From: Climacium dendroides
Taxonomy: Eukaryota > Streptophyta > Bryopsida > Hypnales > Climaciaceae
NCBI GenBank assembly: GCA_950106755.1
Contig: CATNNA010000117.1
Span: forward strand, 62,001-126,000
Length of the DNA: 64,000 bases
Direction of reading: 5' to 3'
The position numbers and the translations under genes were made by a program. The notes beneath the pieces were generated by a model. That model ran no database searches and was not told where the DNA came from. It was given only the letters and a program-made list of their open reading frames with translations. Positions 34,028-46,938 of this stretch are shown one piece after another. The first letter of the stretch is position 1, and every line of letters begins with the position of its first letter.

Positions 34028-36949
34028 AATAATTAGGATTCATGGAAAAGTGAAGTTTAAGAGAACCCTATTGCTTCCCCACACTTTTTCAATTGAAATG
34101 GGTTTAAAGAAAGAGACTCTTAAAATCATGCTGTATTTAATAGAAACCAAACCAATAAATTATATCGATATGACGTGGAAGCATGTCCGAAAACATAACA
34201 CACAAGTTGCAAATCTTTGAAATAATTAGGATTCATGGAAAAGTGAAGTTTAAGAGAACCCTATTGCTTCCCCACACTTTTTCAAGTGAAATGGGTTTTT
34301 AAAAAAAAGGGACTCTAAAAATCATGCTGTGTTTAATAGAAACCAAACCAATAAATTATATCGATTTGACGTGGAAGCATGTCTGAAAACATAACACTCA
34401 AGTTGCAAATCTTTGAAATAATTAGGATTCATGGAAAAGTGAAGTTTAAGAGAACCCTATTGCTTCCCCACACATTTCCAAGTGAAATGGGTTTAAAAAA
34501 AGAGACTCTTAAAATCATGCTGTATTTAATAGAAACCAAACCAATGAATTATATCGATTTGACGTGGAAGCATGTCTGAAAACATAACACTCAAGTTGCA
34601 AATCTTTGAAATAATTAGGATTCATGGAAAAGTGAAGTTTAAGAGAACCCTATTGCTTCCCCACACATTTCCAAGTGAAATGGGTTTAAAAAAAGAGACT
34701 CTTAAAATCATGCTGTATTTAATAGAAACCAAACCAATAAATTATATCGATTTGACGTGGAAGCATGTCCAAAAACATAACACACAAGTTGCAAATCTTT
34801 GAAATAATTAGGATTCATGGAAAAGTGAAGTTTAAGAGAACCCTATTGCTTCCCCACACTTTTTCAATTGAAATGGGTTTAAAGAAAGAGACTCTTAAAA
34901 TCATGTTGTATTTAATAGAAACCAAACCAATAAATTATATCGATTTGACGTGGAAGCATGTCCGAAAACATAACACACAAGTTGCAAATCTTTGAAATAA
35001 TTAGGATTCATGGAAAAGTGAAGTTTAAAAGAACCCTATTGCTTCCTCACACTTTTTCAAGTGAAATGGGTTTTTAAAAAAAAGGGACTCTAAAAATCAT
35101 GCTGTATTTAATAGAAACCAAACCAATAAATTATATCGATTTGACGTGGAAGCATGTCTGAAAACATAACACTCAAGTTGCAAATCTTTGAAATAATTAG
35201 GATTCATGGAAAAGTGAAGTTTAAGAGAACCCTATTGCTTCCCCACACATTTCCAAGTGAAATGGGTTTAAAAAAAGAGACTCTTAAAATCATGCTGTAT
35301 TTAATAGAAACCAAACCAATAAATTATATCGATTTGACGTGGAAGCATGTCCGAAAACATAACACACAAGTTGCAAATCTTTGAAATAATTAGGATTCAT
35401 GGAAAAGTGAAGTTTAAGAGAACCCTATTGCTTCCTCACACTTTTTCAAGTGAAATGGATCTTCAAAAAAAAGAGAGTCTAAAAATCATGTTGTATTTAA
35501 TAGAAACCAATCCAATAAATTATATTGTTTTGACGTGGAAGCATGTCCGAAAACATAACACACAAGTTGCAAATCTTTGAAATAATTCGGATTCATGGAA
35601 AAGTGAAGTTTAAGAGAACCCTATTGCTTCCCCACATTTTTTCGTGTGAAATGGGTTTTTAAAAAAAAGAGACTCTAAAAATCATGCTGTATTTAATAGA
35701 AACCAAACCAATAAATTATATCGATATGACGTGGAAGCATGTCCAAAAACATAACACACAAGTTGCAAATCTTTGAAATAATTAGGATTCATGGAAAAGT
35801 GAAGTTTAAAAGAACCCTATTGCTTCCCCACACTTTTTCAAGTGAAATGGGTTTTTAAAAAAAAGTGACTCTAAAAATCATGCTGTATTTAATAGAAACC
35901 AAACTAATAAATTATATCGATTTGACGTGGATGCATGTCCGAAAACATAACACACAAGTTGGAAATCTTTGAAATAATTAGGATTCATGGAAAAGTGAAG
36001 TTTAAGTGAACCCCATTGCTTCCCTACACTTTTTCAAGTGAAATGGGTTTTTAAAAAAAAGGGACTCTAAAAATCATGCTGTATTTAATAGAAACCAAAC
36101 CAATAAATTATATCGATTTGACGTGGAAGCATGTCTGAAAACATAACACTCAAGTTGCAAATCTTTGAAATAATTAGGATTCATGGAAAAGTGAAGTTTA
36201 AGAGAACCCTATTGCTTCCCCACACATTTCCAAGTGAAATGGGTTTAAAAAAAGAGACTCTTAAAATCATGCTGTATTTAATAGAAACCAAACCAATAAA
36301 TTATATCGATTTGACGTGGAAGCATGTCCAAAAACATAACACACAAGTTGCAAATCTTTGAAATAATTAGGATTCATGGAAAAGTGAAGTTTAAGAGAAC
36401 CCTATTGCTTCCTCACACTTTTTCAAGTGAAATGGATCTTCAAAAAAAAGAGAGTCTAAAAATCATGTTGTATTTAATAGAAACCAATCCAATAAATTAT
36501 ATTGTTTTGACGTGGAAGCATGTCCGAAAACATAACACACAAGTTGCAAATCTTTGAAATAATTCGGATTCATGGAAAAGTGAAGTTTAAGAGAACCCTA
36601 TTGCTTCCCCACATTTTTTCATGTGAAATGGGTTTTTAAAAAAAAGAGACTCTAAAAATCATGCTGTATTTAATAGAAACCAAACCAATAAATTATATCG
36701 ATATGACGTGGAAGCATGTCCAAAAACATAACACACAAGTTGCAAATCTTTGAAATAATTAGGATTCATGGAAAAGTGAAGTTTAAAAGAACCCTATTGC
36801 TTCCCCACACTTTTTCAAGTGAAATGGGTTTTTAAAAAAAAGGGACTCTAAAAATCATGCTGTATTTAATAGAAACCAAACTAATAAATTATATCGATTT
36901 GACGTGGATGCATGTCCGAAAACATAACACACAAGTTGGAAATCTTTGA
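34028..36949 (+). repeat. HOR copy B3: 15 monomers, then loss of register
   Basis: The first fifteen monomers follow B1, including both GATCTTC cassettes (35385, 36362), the CATTTTTTCGTG marker and the GTGACTC to GGGACTC difference between cassettes. One private change is CCCTACAC near 36023. Instead of the TTTTTAAAGAAAAGGG monomer, the next monomer (36950) is a GATTTTC type with TCAATTTG, as in HOR A. Register with B1 ends there. Confidence 0.84.
35385..36361 (+). repeat. 977-bp five-monomer block within B3
   Basis: This is the same block as 28178-29154, 7207 bp further on. The GATCTTC, CATTTTTTCGTG, GTGACTC/AAACTAAT, AAGTGAACCCC and S2 order is kept. It precedes a second GATCTTC monomer exactly as in B1. 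Confidence 0.84.
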
Positions 36950-39093
36950 AATAATTAGGATTCATGGAAAAGTGAAGTTTAAAAGAACCCTATTGCTTCC
37001 TCACACTTTTTCAAGTGAAATGGATTTTCAAAAAAAAGGGACTCTAAAAATCATAGTGTATTTAATAGAAACCAAACCAATAAATTATATCAATTTGACG
37101 TGGAAGCATGTCCGAAAACATAACACACAAGTTGCAAATCTTTGAAATAATTAGGATTCATGGAAAAGTGAAGTTTAAGTGAACCCTATTGCTTCCCCAC
37201 ATTTTTTCAAGTGAAATGGGTTTTTAAAAAAAAGGGACTCTAAAAATCATGCTGTATTTAATAGAAACCAAACCAATAAATTATATCGATATGACGTGGA
37301 AGCATGTCCAAAAACATAACACACAAGTTGCAAATCTTTGAAATAATTAGGATTCATGGAAAAGTGAAGTTTAAGAGAACCCTATTGCTTCCCCACACTT
37401 TTTCAATTGAAATGGGTTTAAAGAAAGAGACTCTTAAAATCATGCTGTATTTAATAGAAACCAAACCAATAAATTATATCGATTTGACGTGGAAGCATGT
37501 CCAAAAACATAACACACAAGTTGCAAATCTTTGAAATAATTAGGATTCATGGAAAAGTGAAGTTTAAAAGAACCCTATTGCTTCCTCACACTTTTTCAAC
37601 TGAAATGGATTTTTAAAAAAAAGAGACTCTTACACTCATGCTGTATTTAATAGAAACCAAACCAATAAATTATATTGTTTTGACGTGGATGCATGTCCGA
37701 AAACATAACACACAAGTTGCAAATCTTTGAAATAATTAGGATTCATGGAAAAGTGAAGTTTAAGTGAACCCTATTGCTTCCCCACATTTTTTCAAGTGAA
37801 ATGGGTTTTTAAAAAAAAGGGACTCTAAAAATCATGCTGTATTTAATAGAAACCAAACCAATAAATTATATCGATATGACGTGGAAGCATGTCCAAAAAC
37901 ATAACACACAAGTTGCAAATCTTTGAAATAATTAGGATTCATGGAAAAGTGAAGTTTAAGAGAACCCTATTGCTTCCCCACACTTTTTCAATTGAAATGG
38001 GTTTAAAGAAAGAGACTCTTAAAATCATGCTGTATTTAATAGAAACCAAACCAATAAATTATATCGATTTGACGTGGAAGCATGTCCGAAAACATAACAC
38101 ACAAGTTGCAAATCTTTGAAATAATTAGGATTCATGGAAAAGTGAAGTTTAAAAGAACCCTATTGCTTCCTCACACTTTTTCAAGTGAAATGGATTTTCA
38201 AAAAAAAGGGACTCTAAAAATCATAGTGTATTTAATAGAAACCAAACCAATAAATTATATCAATTTGACGTGGAAGCATGTCCGAAAACATAACACACAA
38301 GTTGCAAATCTTTGAAATAATTAGGATTCATGGAAAAGTGAAGTTTAAGTGAACCCTATTGCTTCCCCACATTTTTTCAAGTGAAATGGGTTTTTAAAAA
38401 AAAGGGACTCTAAAAATCATGCTGTATTTAATAGAAACCAAACCAATAAATTATATCGATATGACGTGGAAGCATGTCCAAAAACATAACACACAAGTTG
38501 CAAATCTTTGAAATAATTAGGATTCATGGAAAAGTGAAGTTTAAGAGAACCCTATTGCTTCCCCACACTTTTTCAATTGAAATGGGTTTAAAGAAAGAGA
38601 CTCTTAAAATCATGCTGTATTTAATAGAAACCAAACCAATAAATTATATCGATTTGACGTGGAAGCATGTCCGAAAACATAACACACAAGTTGCAAATCT
38701 TTGAAATAATTAGGATTCATGGAAAAGTGAAGTTTAAAAGAACCCTATTGCTTCCTCACACTTTTTCAAGTGAAATGGGTTTTTAAAAAAAAGGGACTCT
38801 AAAAATCATGCTGTGTTTAATAGAAACCAAACCAATAAATTATATCGATTTGACGTGGAAGCATGTCTGAAAACATAACACTCAAGTTGCAAATCTTTGA
38901 AATAATTAGGATTCATGGAAAAGTGAAGTTTAAGAGAACCCTATTGCTTCCCCACACATTTCCAAGTGAAATGGGTTTAAAAAAAGAGACTCTTAAAATC
39001 ATGCTGTATTTAATAGAAACCAAACCAATAAATTATATCGATTTGACGTGGAAGCATGTCCGAAAACATAACACACAAGTTGCAAATCTTCGA
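36950..39093 (+). repeat. Mixed exit zone with 1170-bp partial repeat
   Basis: The order is GATTTTC L, CATTTTTTCAAG L, S1, CTTACACTC L, CATTTTTTCAAG L, S1, then again GATTTTC L, CATTTTTTCAAG L, S1, then CTGTGTTT L and S2. The first three monomers (36950-37534) recur at 38120-38704, an offset of 1170 bp. The CTTACACTC monomer at 37535 is otherwise typical of the outer L-only zones. The last S2 of the core-type array is 38901-39093. Confidence 0.8.
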
Positions 39094-39877
39094 AATAATT
39101 AGGATTCATGGAAAAGTGAAGTTTAAGAGAACCCTATTGCTTCCTCACACTTTTTCAAGTGAAATGGATCTTCAAAAAAAAGAGAGTCTAAAAATCATGT
39201 TGTATTTAATAGAAACCAAACCAATAAATTATATTGTTTTGACGTGGAAGCATGTCCGAAAACATAACACACAAGTTGCAAATCTTTGAAATAATTCGGA
39301 TTCATGGAAAAGTGAAGTTTAAGAGAACCCTATTGCTTCCCCACATTTTTTCATGTGAAATGGGTTTTTAAAAAAAAGAGACTCTAAAAATCATGCTGTA
39401 TTTAATAGAAACCAAACCAATAAATTATATCGATATGACGTGGAAGCATGTCCAAAAACATAACACACAAGTTGCAAATCTTTGAAATAATTAGGATTCA
39501 TGGAAAAGTGAAGTTTAAAAGAACCCTATTGCTTCCCCACACTTTTTCAAGTGAAATGGGTTTTTAAAAAAAAGTGACTCTAAAAATCATGCTGTATTTA
39601 ATAGAAACCAAACCAATAAATTATATCGATTTGACGTGGATGCATGTCCGAAAACATAACACACAAGTTGCAAATCTTTGAAATAATTAGGATTCATGGA
39701 AAAGTGAAGTTTAAAAGAACCCTATTGCTTCCTCACACTTTTTCAAGTGAAATGGATTTTCAAAAAAAAGGGACTCTAAAAATCATAGTGTATTTAATAG
39801 AAACCAAACCAATAAATTATATCAATTTGACGTGGAAGCATGTCCGAAAACATAACACACAAGTTGCAAATCTTTGA
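39094..39877 (+). repeat. Last copy of the four-L cassette
   Basis: The GATCTTC, CATTTTTTCATG, GTGACTC and GATTTTC monomers occur in the same order as at 7042, 10736 and 13073. Two bases distinguish this copy: the preceding junction reads CTTCGAAAT at 39089, and the third monomer ends GTTGCAAATC rather than GTTGGAAATC. It marks the right edge of the S-containing core. Confidence 0.82.
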
Positions 39878-42800
39878 AATAATTAGGATTCATGGAAAAG
39901 TGAAGTTTAAGTGAACCCTATTGCTTCCCCACACTTTTTCAAGTGAAATGGGTTTTTAAAAAAAAGGGACTCTAAAAATCATGCTGTATTTAATAGAAAC
40001 CAAACCAATAAATTATATCGATTTGACGTGGATGCATGTCCGAAAACATAACACACAAGTTGCAAATCTTTGAAATAATTAGGATTCATGGAAAAGTGAA
40101 GTTTAAGAGAACCCTATTGCTTCCTCACACTTTTTCAAGTGAAACTGGTTTTTAAAAAAAAGGGACTCTAAAAATCATGCTGTATTTAATAGAAACCAAA
40201 CCAATAAATTATATCGATTTGACGTGGATGCATGTCCGAAAACATAACACACAAGTTGCAAATCTTTGAAATAATTAGGATTCATGGAAAAGTGAAGTTT
40301 AAGTGAACCCTATTGCTTCCCCACACTTTTTCAAGTGAAATGGGTTTTTAAAAAAAAGGGACTCTAAAAATCATGCTGTATTTAATAGAAACCAAACCAA
40401 TAAATTATATCGATTTGACGTGGATGCATGTCCGAAAACATAACACACAAGTTGCAAATCTTTGAAATAATTAGGATTCATGGAAAAGTGAAGTTTAAGT
40501 GAACCCTATTGCTTCCCCACACTTTTTCAAGTGAAATGGGTTTTTAAAAAAAAGGGACTCTAAAAATCATGCTGTATTTAATAGAAACCAAACCAATAAA
40601 TTATATCGATTTGACGTGGAAGCATGTCCAAAAACATAACACACAAGTTGCAAATCTTTGAAATAATTAGGATTCATGGAAAAGTGAAGTTTAAAAGAAC
40701 CCTATTGCTTCCTCACACTTTTCCAAGTGAAATGGATTTTTAAAAAAAAGAGACTCTTACACTCATGCTGTATTTAATAGAAACCAAACCAATAAATTAT
40801 ATTGTTTTGACGTGGATGCATGTCCGAAAACATAACACACAAGTTGCAAATCTTTGAAATAATTAGGATTCATAGAAAAGTGAAGTTTAAAAGAACCCTA
40901 TTGCTTCCTCACACTTTTTCAAGTGAAATGGGTTTTTAAAAAAAAGTGACTCTAAAAATCATGCTGTATTTAATAGAAACCAAACCAATAAATTATATCG
41001 ATTTGACATGGAAGCATGTCCGAAAACATAACACACAAGTTGCAAATCTTTGAAATAATTCGGATTCATGGAAAAGTGAAGTTTAAAAGAACCCTATTGC
41101 TTCCTCTCACTTTTTCAAGTGAAATGCATTTTTAAAAAAAAGAAAGTCTAAAAATCATGCTGTATTTAATAGAAACCAAACCAATAAATTATATTGTCTT
41201 GACGTGGAAGCAGGTCCGAAAACATAACACACAAGTTGCAAATCTTTGAAATAATTAGGATTCATGGAAAAGTGAAGTTTAAGAGAACCCTATTGCTTCC
41301 CCACACTTTTTCAAGTGAAATGGGTTTTTAAAAAAAAGTGACTCTAAAAATTATGCTGTATTTAATAGAAACCAAACCAATAAATTATATCGATTTGACG
41401 TGGATGCATGTCCAAAAACATAACACACAAGTTGCAAATCTTTGAAATAATTAGGATTCATGGAAAAGTGAAGTTTAAAAGAACCCTATTGCTTCCTCAC
41501 ACTTTTCCAAGTGAAATGGGTTTTTAAAAAAAAGGGACTCTAAGAGTCATGCTGTATTTAATAGAAACCAAACCAATAAATTATATCGATTTGACGTGGA
41601 TGCATGTCCGAAAACATAACACACAAGTTGCAAATCTTTGAAATAATTAGGATTCATGGAAAAGTGAAGTTTAAGTGAACCCTATTGCTTCCTCACACTT
41701 TTTCAAGTGAAACTGGTTTTTAAAAAAAAGGGACTCTAAAAATCATGCTGTATTTAATAGAAACCAAACCAATAAATTATATCGATTTGACGTGGAAGCA
41801 TGTCCGAAAACATAACACACAAGTTGCAAATCTTTGAAATAATTAGGATTCATGGAAAAGTGAAGTTTAAAAGAACGCTATTGCTTCCTCACACTTTTTC
41901 AACTGAAATGGATTTTTAAAAAAAAGAGACTCTTACACTCATGCTGTATTTAATAGAAACCAAACCAATAAATTATTTTGTTTTGACGTGGATGCATGTC
42001 CGAAAACATAACACACAAGTTGCAAATCTTTGAAATAATTAGGATTCATAGAAAAGTGAAGTTTAAAAGAACCCTATTGCTTCCCCACACTTTTTCAAGT
42101 GAAATGGGTTTTTAAAAAAAAGTGACTCTAAAAATCATGCTGTATTTAATAGAAACCAAAGCAATAAATTATATCGATTTGACGTGGATGCATGTCCGAA
42201 AACATAACACACAAGTTGCAAATCTTTGAAATAATTAGGATTCATGGAAAAGTGAAGTTTAAAAGAACCCTATTGCTTCCTCACACTTTTTCAAGTGAAA
42301 TGGATTTTAAAAAAAAAGGGACTCTAAAAATCATGCTGTATTTAATAGAAACCAAAGCAATAAATTATATCGATTTGACGTGGAAGCATGTCCGAAAACA
42401 TAACACACAAGTTGCAAATCTTTGAAATAATTCGGATTCATGGAAAAGTGAAGTTTAAAAGAACCCTATTGCTTCCTCTCACTTTTTCAAGTGAAATGCA
42501 TTTTTAAAAAAAAGAAAGTCTAAAAATCATGCTGTATTTAATAGAAACCAAACCAATAAATTATATTGTCTTGACGTGGAGCAGGTCCGAAAACATAACA
42601 CACAAGTTGCAAATCTTTGAAATAATTAGGATTCATGGAAAAGTGAAGTTTAAGAGAACCCTATTGCTTCCCCACACTTTTTCAAGTGAAATGGGTTTTT
42701 AAAAAAAAGTGACTCTAAAAATTATGCTGTATTTAATAGAAACCAAACCAATAAATTATATCGATTTGACGTGGATGCATGTCCGAAAACATAACACACA

Positions 42801-43208
42801 AGTTGCAAATCTTTGATATAATTAGGATTCATGGAAAAGTGAAGTTTAAAAGAACCCTATTGCTTCCTGACACTTTTTCAACTGAAATGGATTTTTTAAA
42901 AAAAGAGACTCTTACACTCATGCTGTATTTAATAGAAACCAAACCAATAAATTATATTGTTTTGACGTGGATGCATGTCCGAAAACATAACACACAAGTT
43001 GCAAATCTTTGAAATAATTCGGATTCATGGAAAAGTGAAGTTTAAGAGAACCCTATTGCTTCCTCACACTTTTTCAAGTGAAATGGGTTTTTAAAAAAAA
43101 GTGACTCTAAAAATCATGCTGTATTTAATAGAAACCAAAGCAATAAATTATATCGATTTGACGTGGAAGCATGTCCGAAAACATAACACACAAGTTGCAA
43201 ATCTTTGA
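39878..43208 (+). repeat. Right L-only zone, homologous to the left edge
   Basis: Seventeen long monomers with no S class fill this zone. The types recapitulate the left edge: CTTACACTC (40662, 41838, 42817), TTCATAG with GTGACTC (40858, 42034), TTCGG with GCATTTTT and GCAGG (41054, 42426), GTGACTC with TCCA or TCCG (41250, 42621), CTAAGAGTC (41446) and GAAACTGG (41642). The order 41446-43208 follows that of 1-1568 with one extra monomer at 42230. Individual copies have private changes, such as CCTCTCAC and GACATGG near 41005. Confidence 0.85.
42426..42620 (+). repeat. 195-bp monomer with single-base deletion
   Basis: This GCATTTTT/GCAGG monomer reads GACGTGGAGCAGG near 42574, where its relatives read GACGTGGAAGCAGG, so one A is missing. 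It is the only 195-bp unit I found, and it shifts the register of all downstream monomers by one base. Confidence 0.85.
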
Positions 43209-44386
43209 AATAATTCGGATTCATGGAAAAGTGAAGTTTAAGAGAATCCTATTGCTTCCCCAAACTTTTTCAAGTGAAATGGGTTTTTAAAAAAAAAGAG
43301 ACTCTAAAAATCATGTTGTATTTAATAGAAACCAAACCAATAAATTATATCGATTTGACGTGGAAGCATGTCCGAAAACATAACACACAAGTTGCAAATC
43401 TTTGAAATAATTAGGATTCATGGAAAAGTGAAGTTTAAAAGAACCCTATTGCTTCCTCACACTTTTTCAAGTGAAATGGATTTTTAAAAAAAAGAGAGTC
43501 TAAAAATCATGCTGTATTTAATAGAAACCAAACCAATAAATTATATTGTCTTGACGTGGAAGCATGTCCGAAAACATAACACACAAGTTGCAAATCTTTG
43601 AAATAATTCGGATTCATGGAAAAGTGAAGTTTAAGAGAACCCTATTGCTTCCCCAAACGTTTTCAAGTGAAATGGGTTTTTAAAAAAAAAGAGACTCTAA
43701 AAATCATGTTGTATTTAATAGAAACCAAACCAATAAATTATATCGATTTGACGTGGAAGCATGTCCGAAAACATAACACACAAGTTGCAAATCTTTGAAA
43801 TAATTAGGATTCATGGAAAAGTGAAGTTTAAGTGAACCCTATTGCTTCCCCACACTTTTTCAAGTGAAATGGGTTTTTAAAAAAAAGGGACTCTAAAAAT
43901 CATAGTGTATTTAATAGAAACCAAACCAATAAATTATATCGATTTGACGTGGAAGCATGTCCGAAAACATAACACACAAGTTGCAAATCTTTGAAATAAT
44001 TCGGATTCATGGAAAAGTGAAGTTTAAGAGAACCCTATTGCTTCCCCAAACTTTTTCAAGTGAAATGGGTTTTTAAAAAAAAGAGAGTCTAAAAATCATT
44101 CTGTATTTAATAGAAACCAAACCAATAAATTATATTGTCTTGACGTGGAAGCATGTCCGAAAACATAACACACAAGTTGCAAATCTTTGAAATCATTAGG
44201 ATTCATGGAAAAGTGAAGTTTAAGTGAACCCTATTGCTTCCCCACACTTTTTCAAGTGAAATGGGTTTTTAAAAAAAAGGGACTCTAAAAATCATAGTGT
44301 ATTTAATAGAAACCAAACCAATAAATTATATCGATTTGACGTGGAAGCATGTCCAAAAACATAACACACAAGTTGCAAATCTTTGA

Positions 44387-45171
44387 AATAATTCGGATTC
44401 ATGGAAAAGTGAAGTTTAAGAGAAACCTATTGCTTCCCCAAACTTTTTCAAGTGAAATGGGTTTTTAAAAAAAAGAGACTCTAAAAATCATGTTGTATTT
44501 AATAGAAACCAAACCAATAAATGATATCGATTTGACGTGGAAGCATGTCCGAAAACATAACACACAAGTTGCAAATCTTTGAAATAATTCGGATTCATGG
44601 AAAAGTGAAGTTTAAGAGAACCCTATTGCTTCCCCAAACTTTTTCAAGTGAAATGGGTTTTTAAAAAAAAAGAGACTCTAAAAATCATGTTGTATTTAAT
44701 AGAAACCAAACCAATAAATTATATCGATTTGACGTGGAAGCATGTCCGAAAACATAACACACAAGTTGCAAATCTTTGAAATAATTAGGATTCATGGAAA
44801 AGTGAAGTTTAAAAGAACCCTATTGCTTCCTCACACTTTTTCAAGTGAAATGGATTTTTAAAAAAAAGAGAGTCTAAAAATCATGCTGTATTTAATAGAA
44901 ACCAAACCAATAAATTATATTGTCTTGACGTGGAAGCATGTCCGAAAACATAACACACAAGTTGCAAATCTTTGAAATCATTAGGATTCATGGAAAAGTG
45001 AAGTTTAAGTGAACCCTATTGCTTCCCCACACTTTTTCAAGTGAAATGGGTTTTTAAAAAAAAGGGACTCTAAAAATCATAGTGTATTTAATAGAAACCA
45101 AACCAATAAATTATATCGATTTGACGTGGAAGCATGTCCGAAAACATAACACACAAGTTGCAAATCTTTGA
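44387..45171 (+). repeat. 785-bp four-monomer HOR, copy 1
   Basis: The unit is a CCCCAAAC monomer with AAGAGAAACC and AAATGATATCG, a 197-bp CCCCAAAC/A9 monomer, a GAGAGTC/TTGTCTTG monomer, and an AATCATTAGG monomer with CATAGTG. It is repeated at 45172-45956 with the same rare bases. A related 197-bp monomer starts another 785-bp step at 45957, in which the internal order changes. Confidence 0.84.
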
Positions 45172-45956
45172 AATAATTCGGATTCATGGAAAAGTGAAGT
45201 TTAAGAGAAACCTATTGCTTCCCCAAACTTTTTCAAGTGAAATGGGTTTTTAAAAAAAAGAGACTCTAAAAATCATGTTGTATTTAATAGAAACCAAACC
45301 AATAAATGATATCGATTTGACGTGGAAGCATGTCCGAAAACATAACACACAAGTTGCAAATCTTTGAAATAATTCGGATTCATGGAAAAGTGAAGTTTAA
45401 GAGAACCCTATTGCTTCCCCAAACTTTTTCAAGTGAAATGGGTTTTTAAAAAAAAAGAGACTCTAAAAATCATGTTGTATTTAATAGAAACCAAACCAAT
45501 AAATTATATCGATTTGACGTGGAAGCATGTCCGAAAACATAACACACAAGTTGCAAATCTTTGAAATAATTAGGATTCATGGAAAAGTGAAGTTTAAAAG
45601 AACCCTATTGCTTCCTCACACTTTTTCAAGTGAAATGGATTTTTAAAAAAAAGAGAGTCTAAAAATCATGCTGTATTTAATAGAAACCAAACCAATAAAT
45701 TATATTGTCTTGACGTGGAAGCATGTCCGAAAACATAACACACAAGTTGCAAATCTTTGAAATCATTAGGATTCATGGAAAAGTGAAGTTTAAGTGAACC
45801 CTATTGCTTCCCCACACTTTTTCAAGTGAAATGGGTTTTTAAAAAAAAGGGACTCTAAAAATCATAGTGTATTTAATAGAAACCAAACCAATAAATTATA
45901 TCGATTTGACGTGGAAGCATGTCCGAAAACATAACACACAAGTTGCAAATCTTTGA
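45172..45956 (+). repeat. 785-bp four-monomer HOR, copy 2
   Basis: This tandem copy of 44387-45171 keeps AAGAGAAACC and AAATGATATCG in its first monomer and A9 in the second. I noticed no difference between the copies by eye. Confidence 0.84.
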
Positions 45957-46938
45957 AATAATTCGGATTCATGGAAAAGTGAAGTTTAAGAGAACCCTAT
46001 TGCTTCCCCAAACTTTTTCAAGTGAAATGGGTTTTTAAAAAAAAAGAGACTCTAAAAATCATGTTGTATTTAATAGAAACCAAACCAATAAATTATATCG
46101 ATTTGACGTGGAAGCATGTCCGAAAACATAACACACAAGTTGCAAATCTTTGAAATAATTAGGATTCATGGAAAAGTGAAGTTTAAAAGAACCCTATTGC
46201 TTCCTCACACTTTTTCAAGTGAAATGGATTTTTAAAAAAAAGAGAGTCTAAAAATCATGCTGTATTTAATAGAAACCAAACCAATAAATTATATTGTCTT
46301 GACGTGGAAGCATGTCCGAAAACATAAAACACAAGTTGCAAATCTTTGAAATCATTAGGATTCATGGAAAAGTGAAGTTTAAAAGAACCCTATTGCTTCC
46401 TCACACTTTTTCAAGTGAAATGGATTTTTAAAAAAAAGAGAGTCTAAAAATCATGCTGTATTTAATAGAAACCAAACCAATAAATTATATTGTCTTGACG
46501 TGGAAGCATGTCCGAAAACACAACACACAAGTTGCAAATCTTTGAAATCATTAGGATTCATGGAAAAGTGAAGTTTAAGTGAACCCTATTGCTTCCCCAC
46601 ACTTTTTCAAGTGAAATGGGTTTTTAAAAAAAAGGGACTCTAAAAATCATAGTGTATTTAATAGAAACCAAAGCAATAAATTATATCGATTTGACGTGGA
46701 AGCATGTCCGAAAACATAACACACAAGTTGCAAATCTTTGAAATAATTCGGATTCATGGAAAAGTGAAGTTTAAGAGAACCCTATTGCTTCCCCAAACTT
46801 TTTCAAGTGAAATGGGTTTTTAAAAAAAAAGAGACTCTAAAAATCATGTTGTATTTAATAGAAACCAAAGCAATAAATTATATCGATTTGACGTGGAAGC
46901 ATGTCCGAAAACATAACACACAAGTTGCAAATCTTTGA

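Larger units (their letters stand above)
43209..46938 (+). repeat. CCAAAC / A9 zone (196 and 197 bp monomers)
   Basis: Nineteen long monomers fill the zone. Seven carry CCCCAAAC instead of CCCCACAC (43209, 43602, 43995, 44387, 44583, 45172, 45368, with further ones at 45957 and 46742). Monomers 43209, 43602, 44583, 45368, 45957 and 46742 have an A9 tract and are 197 bp. GAGAGTC/TTGTCTTG monomers and CATAGTG monomers alternate with them, the latter often starting AATCATTAGG. The CCCCAAAC marker was not seen elsewhere in the window, so the zone is a private subfamily. Confidence 0.83.

Noticed and set aside
39085..39105. CENP-B-box-like motif in CTTCGAAATAATTAGG or CTTCGAAATAATTCGG (39089, 60811, 62764, 63937)
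   Set aside because: The TTCG half is present, but the essential CGGG with correct spacing is not. Most monomers read CTTTGAAAT, so no CENP-B box is supported on either strand.
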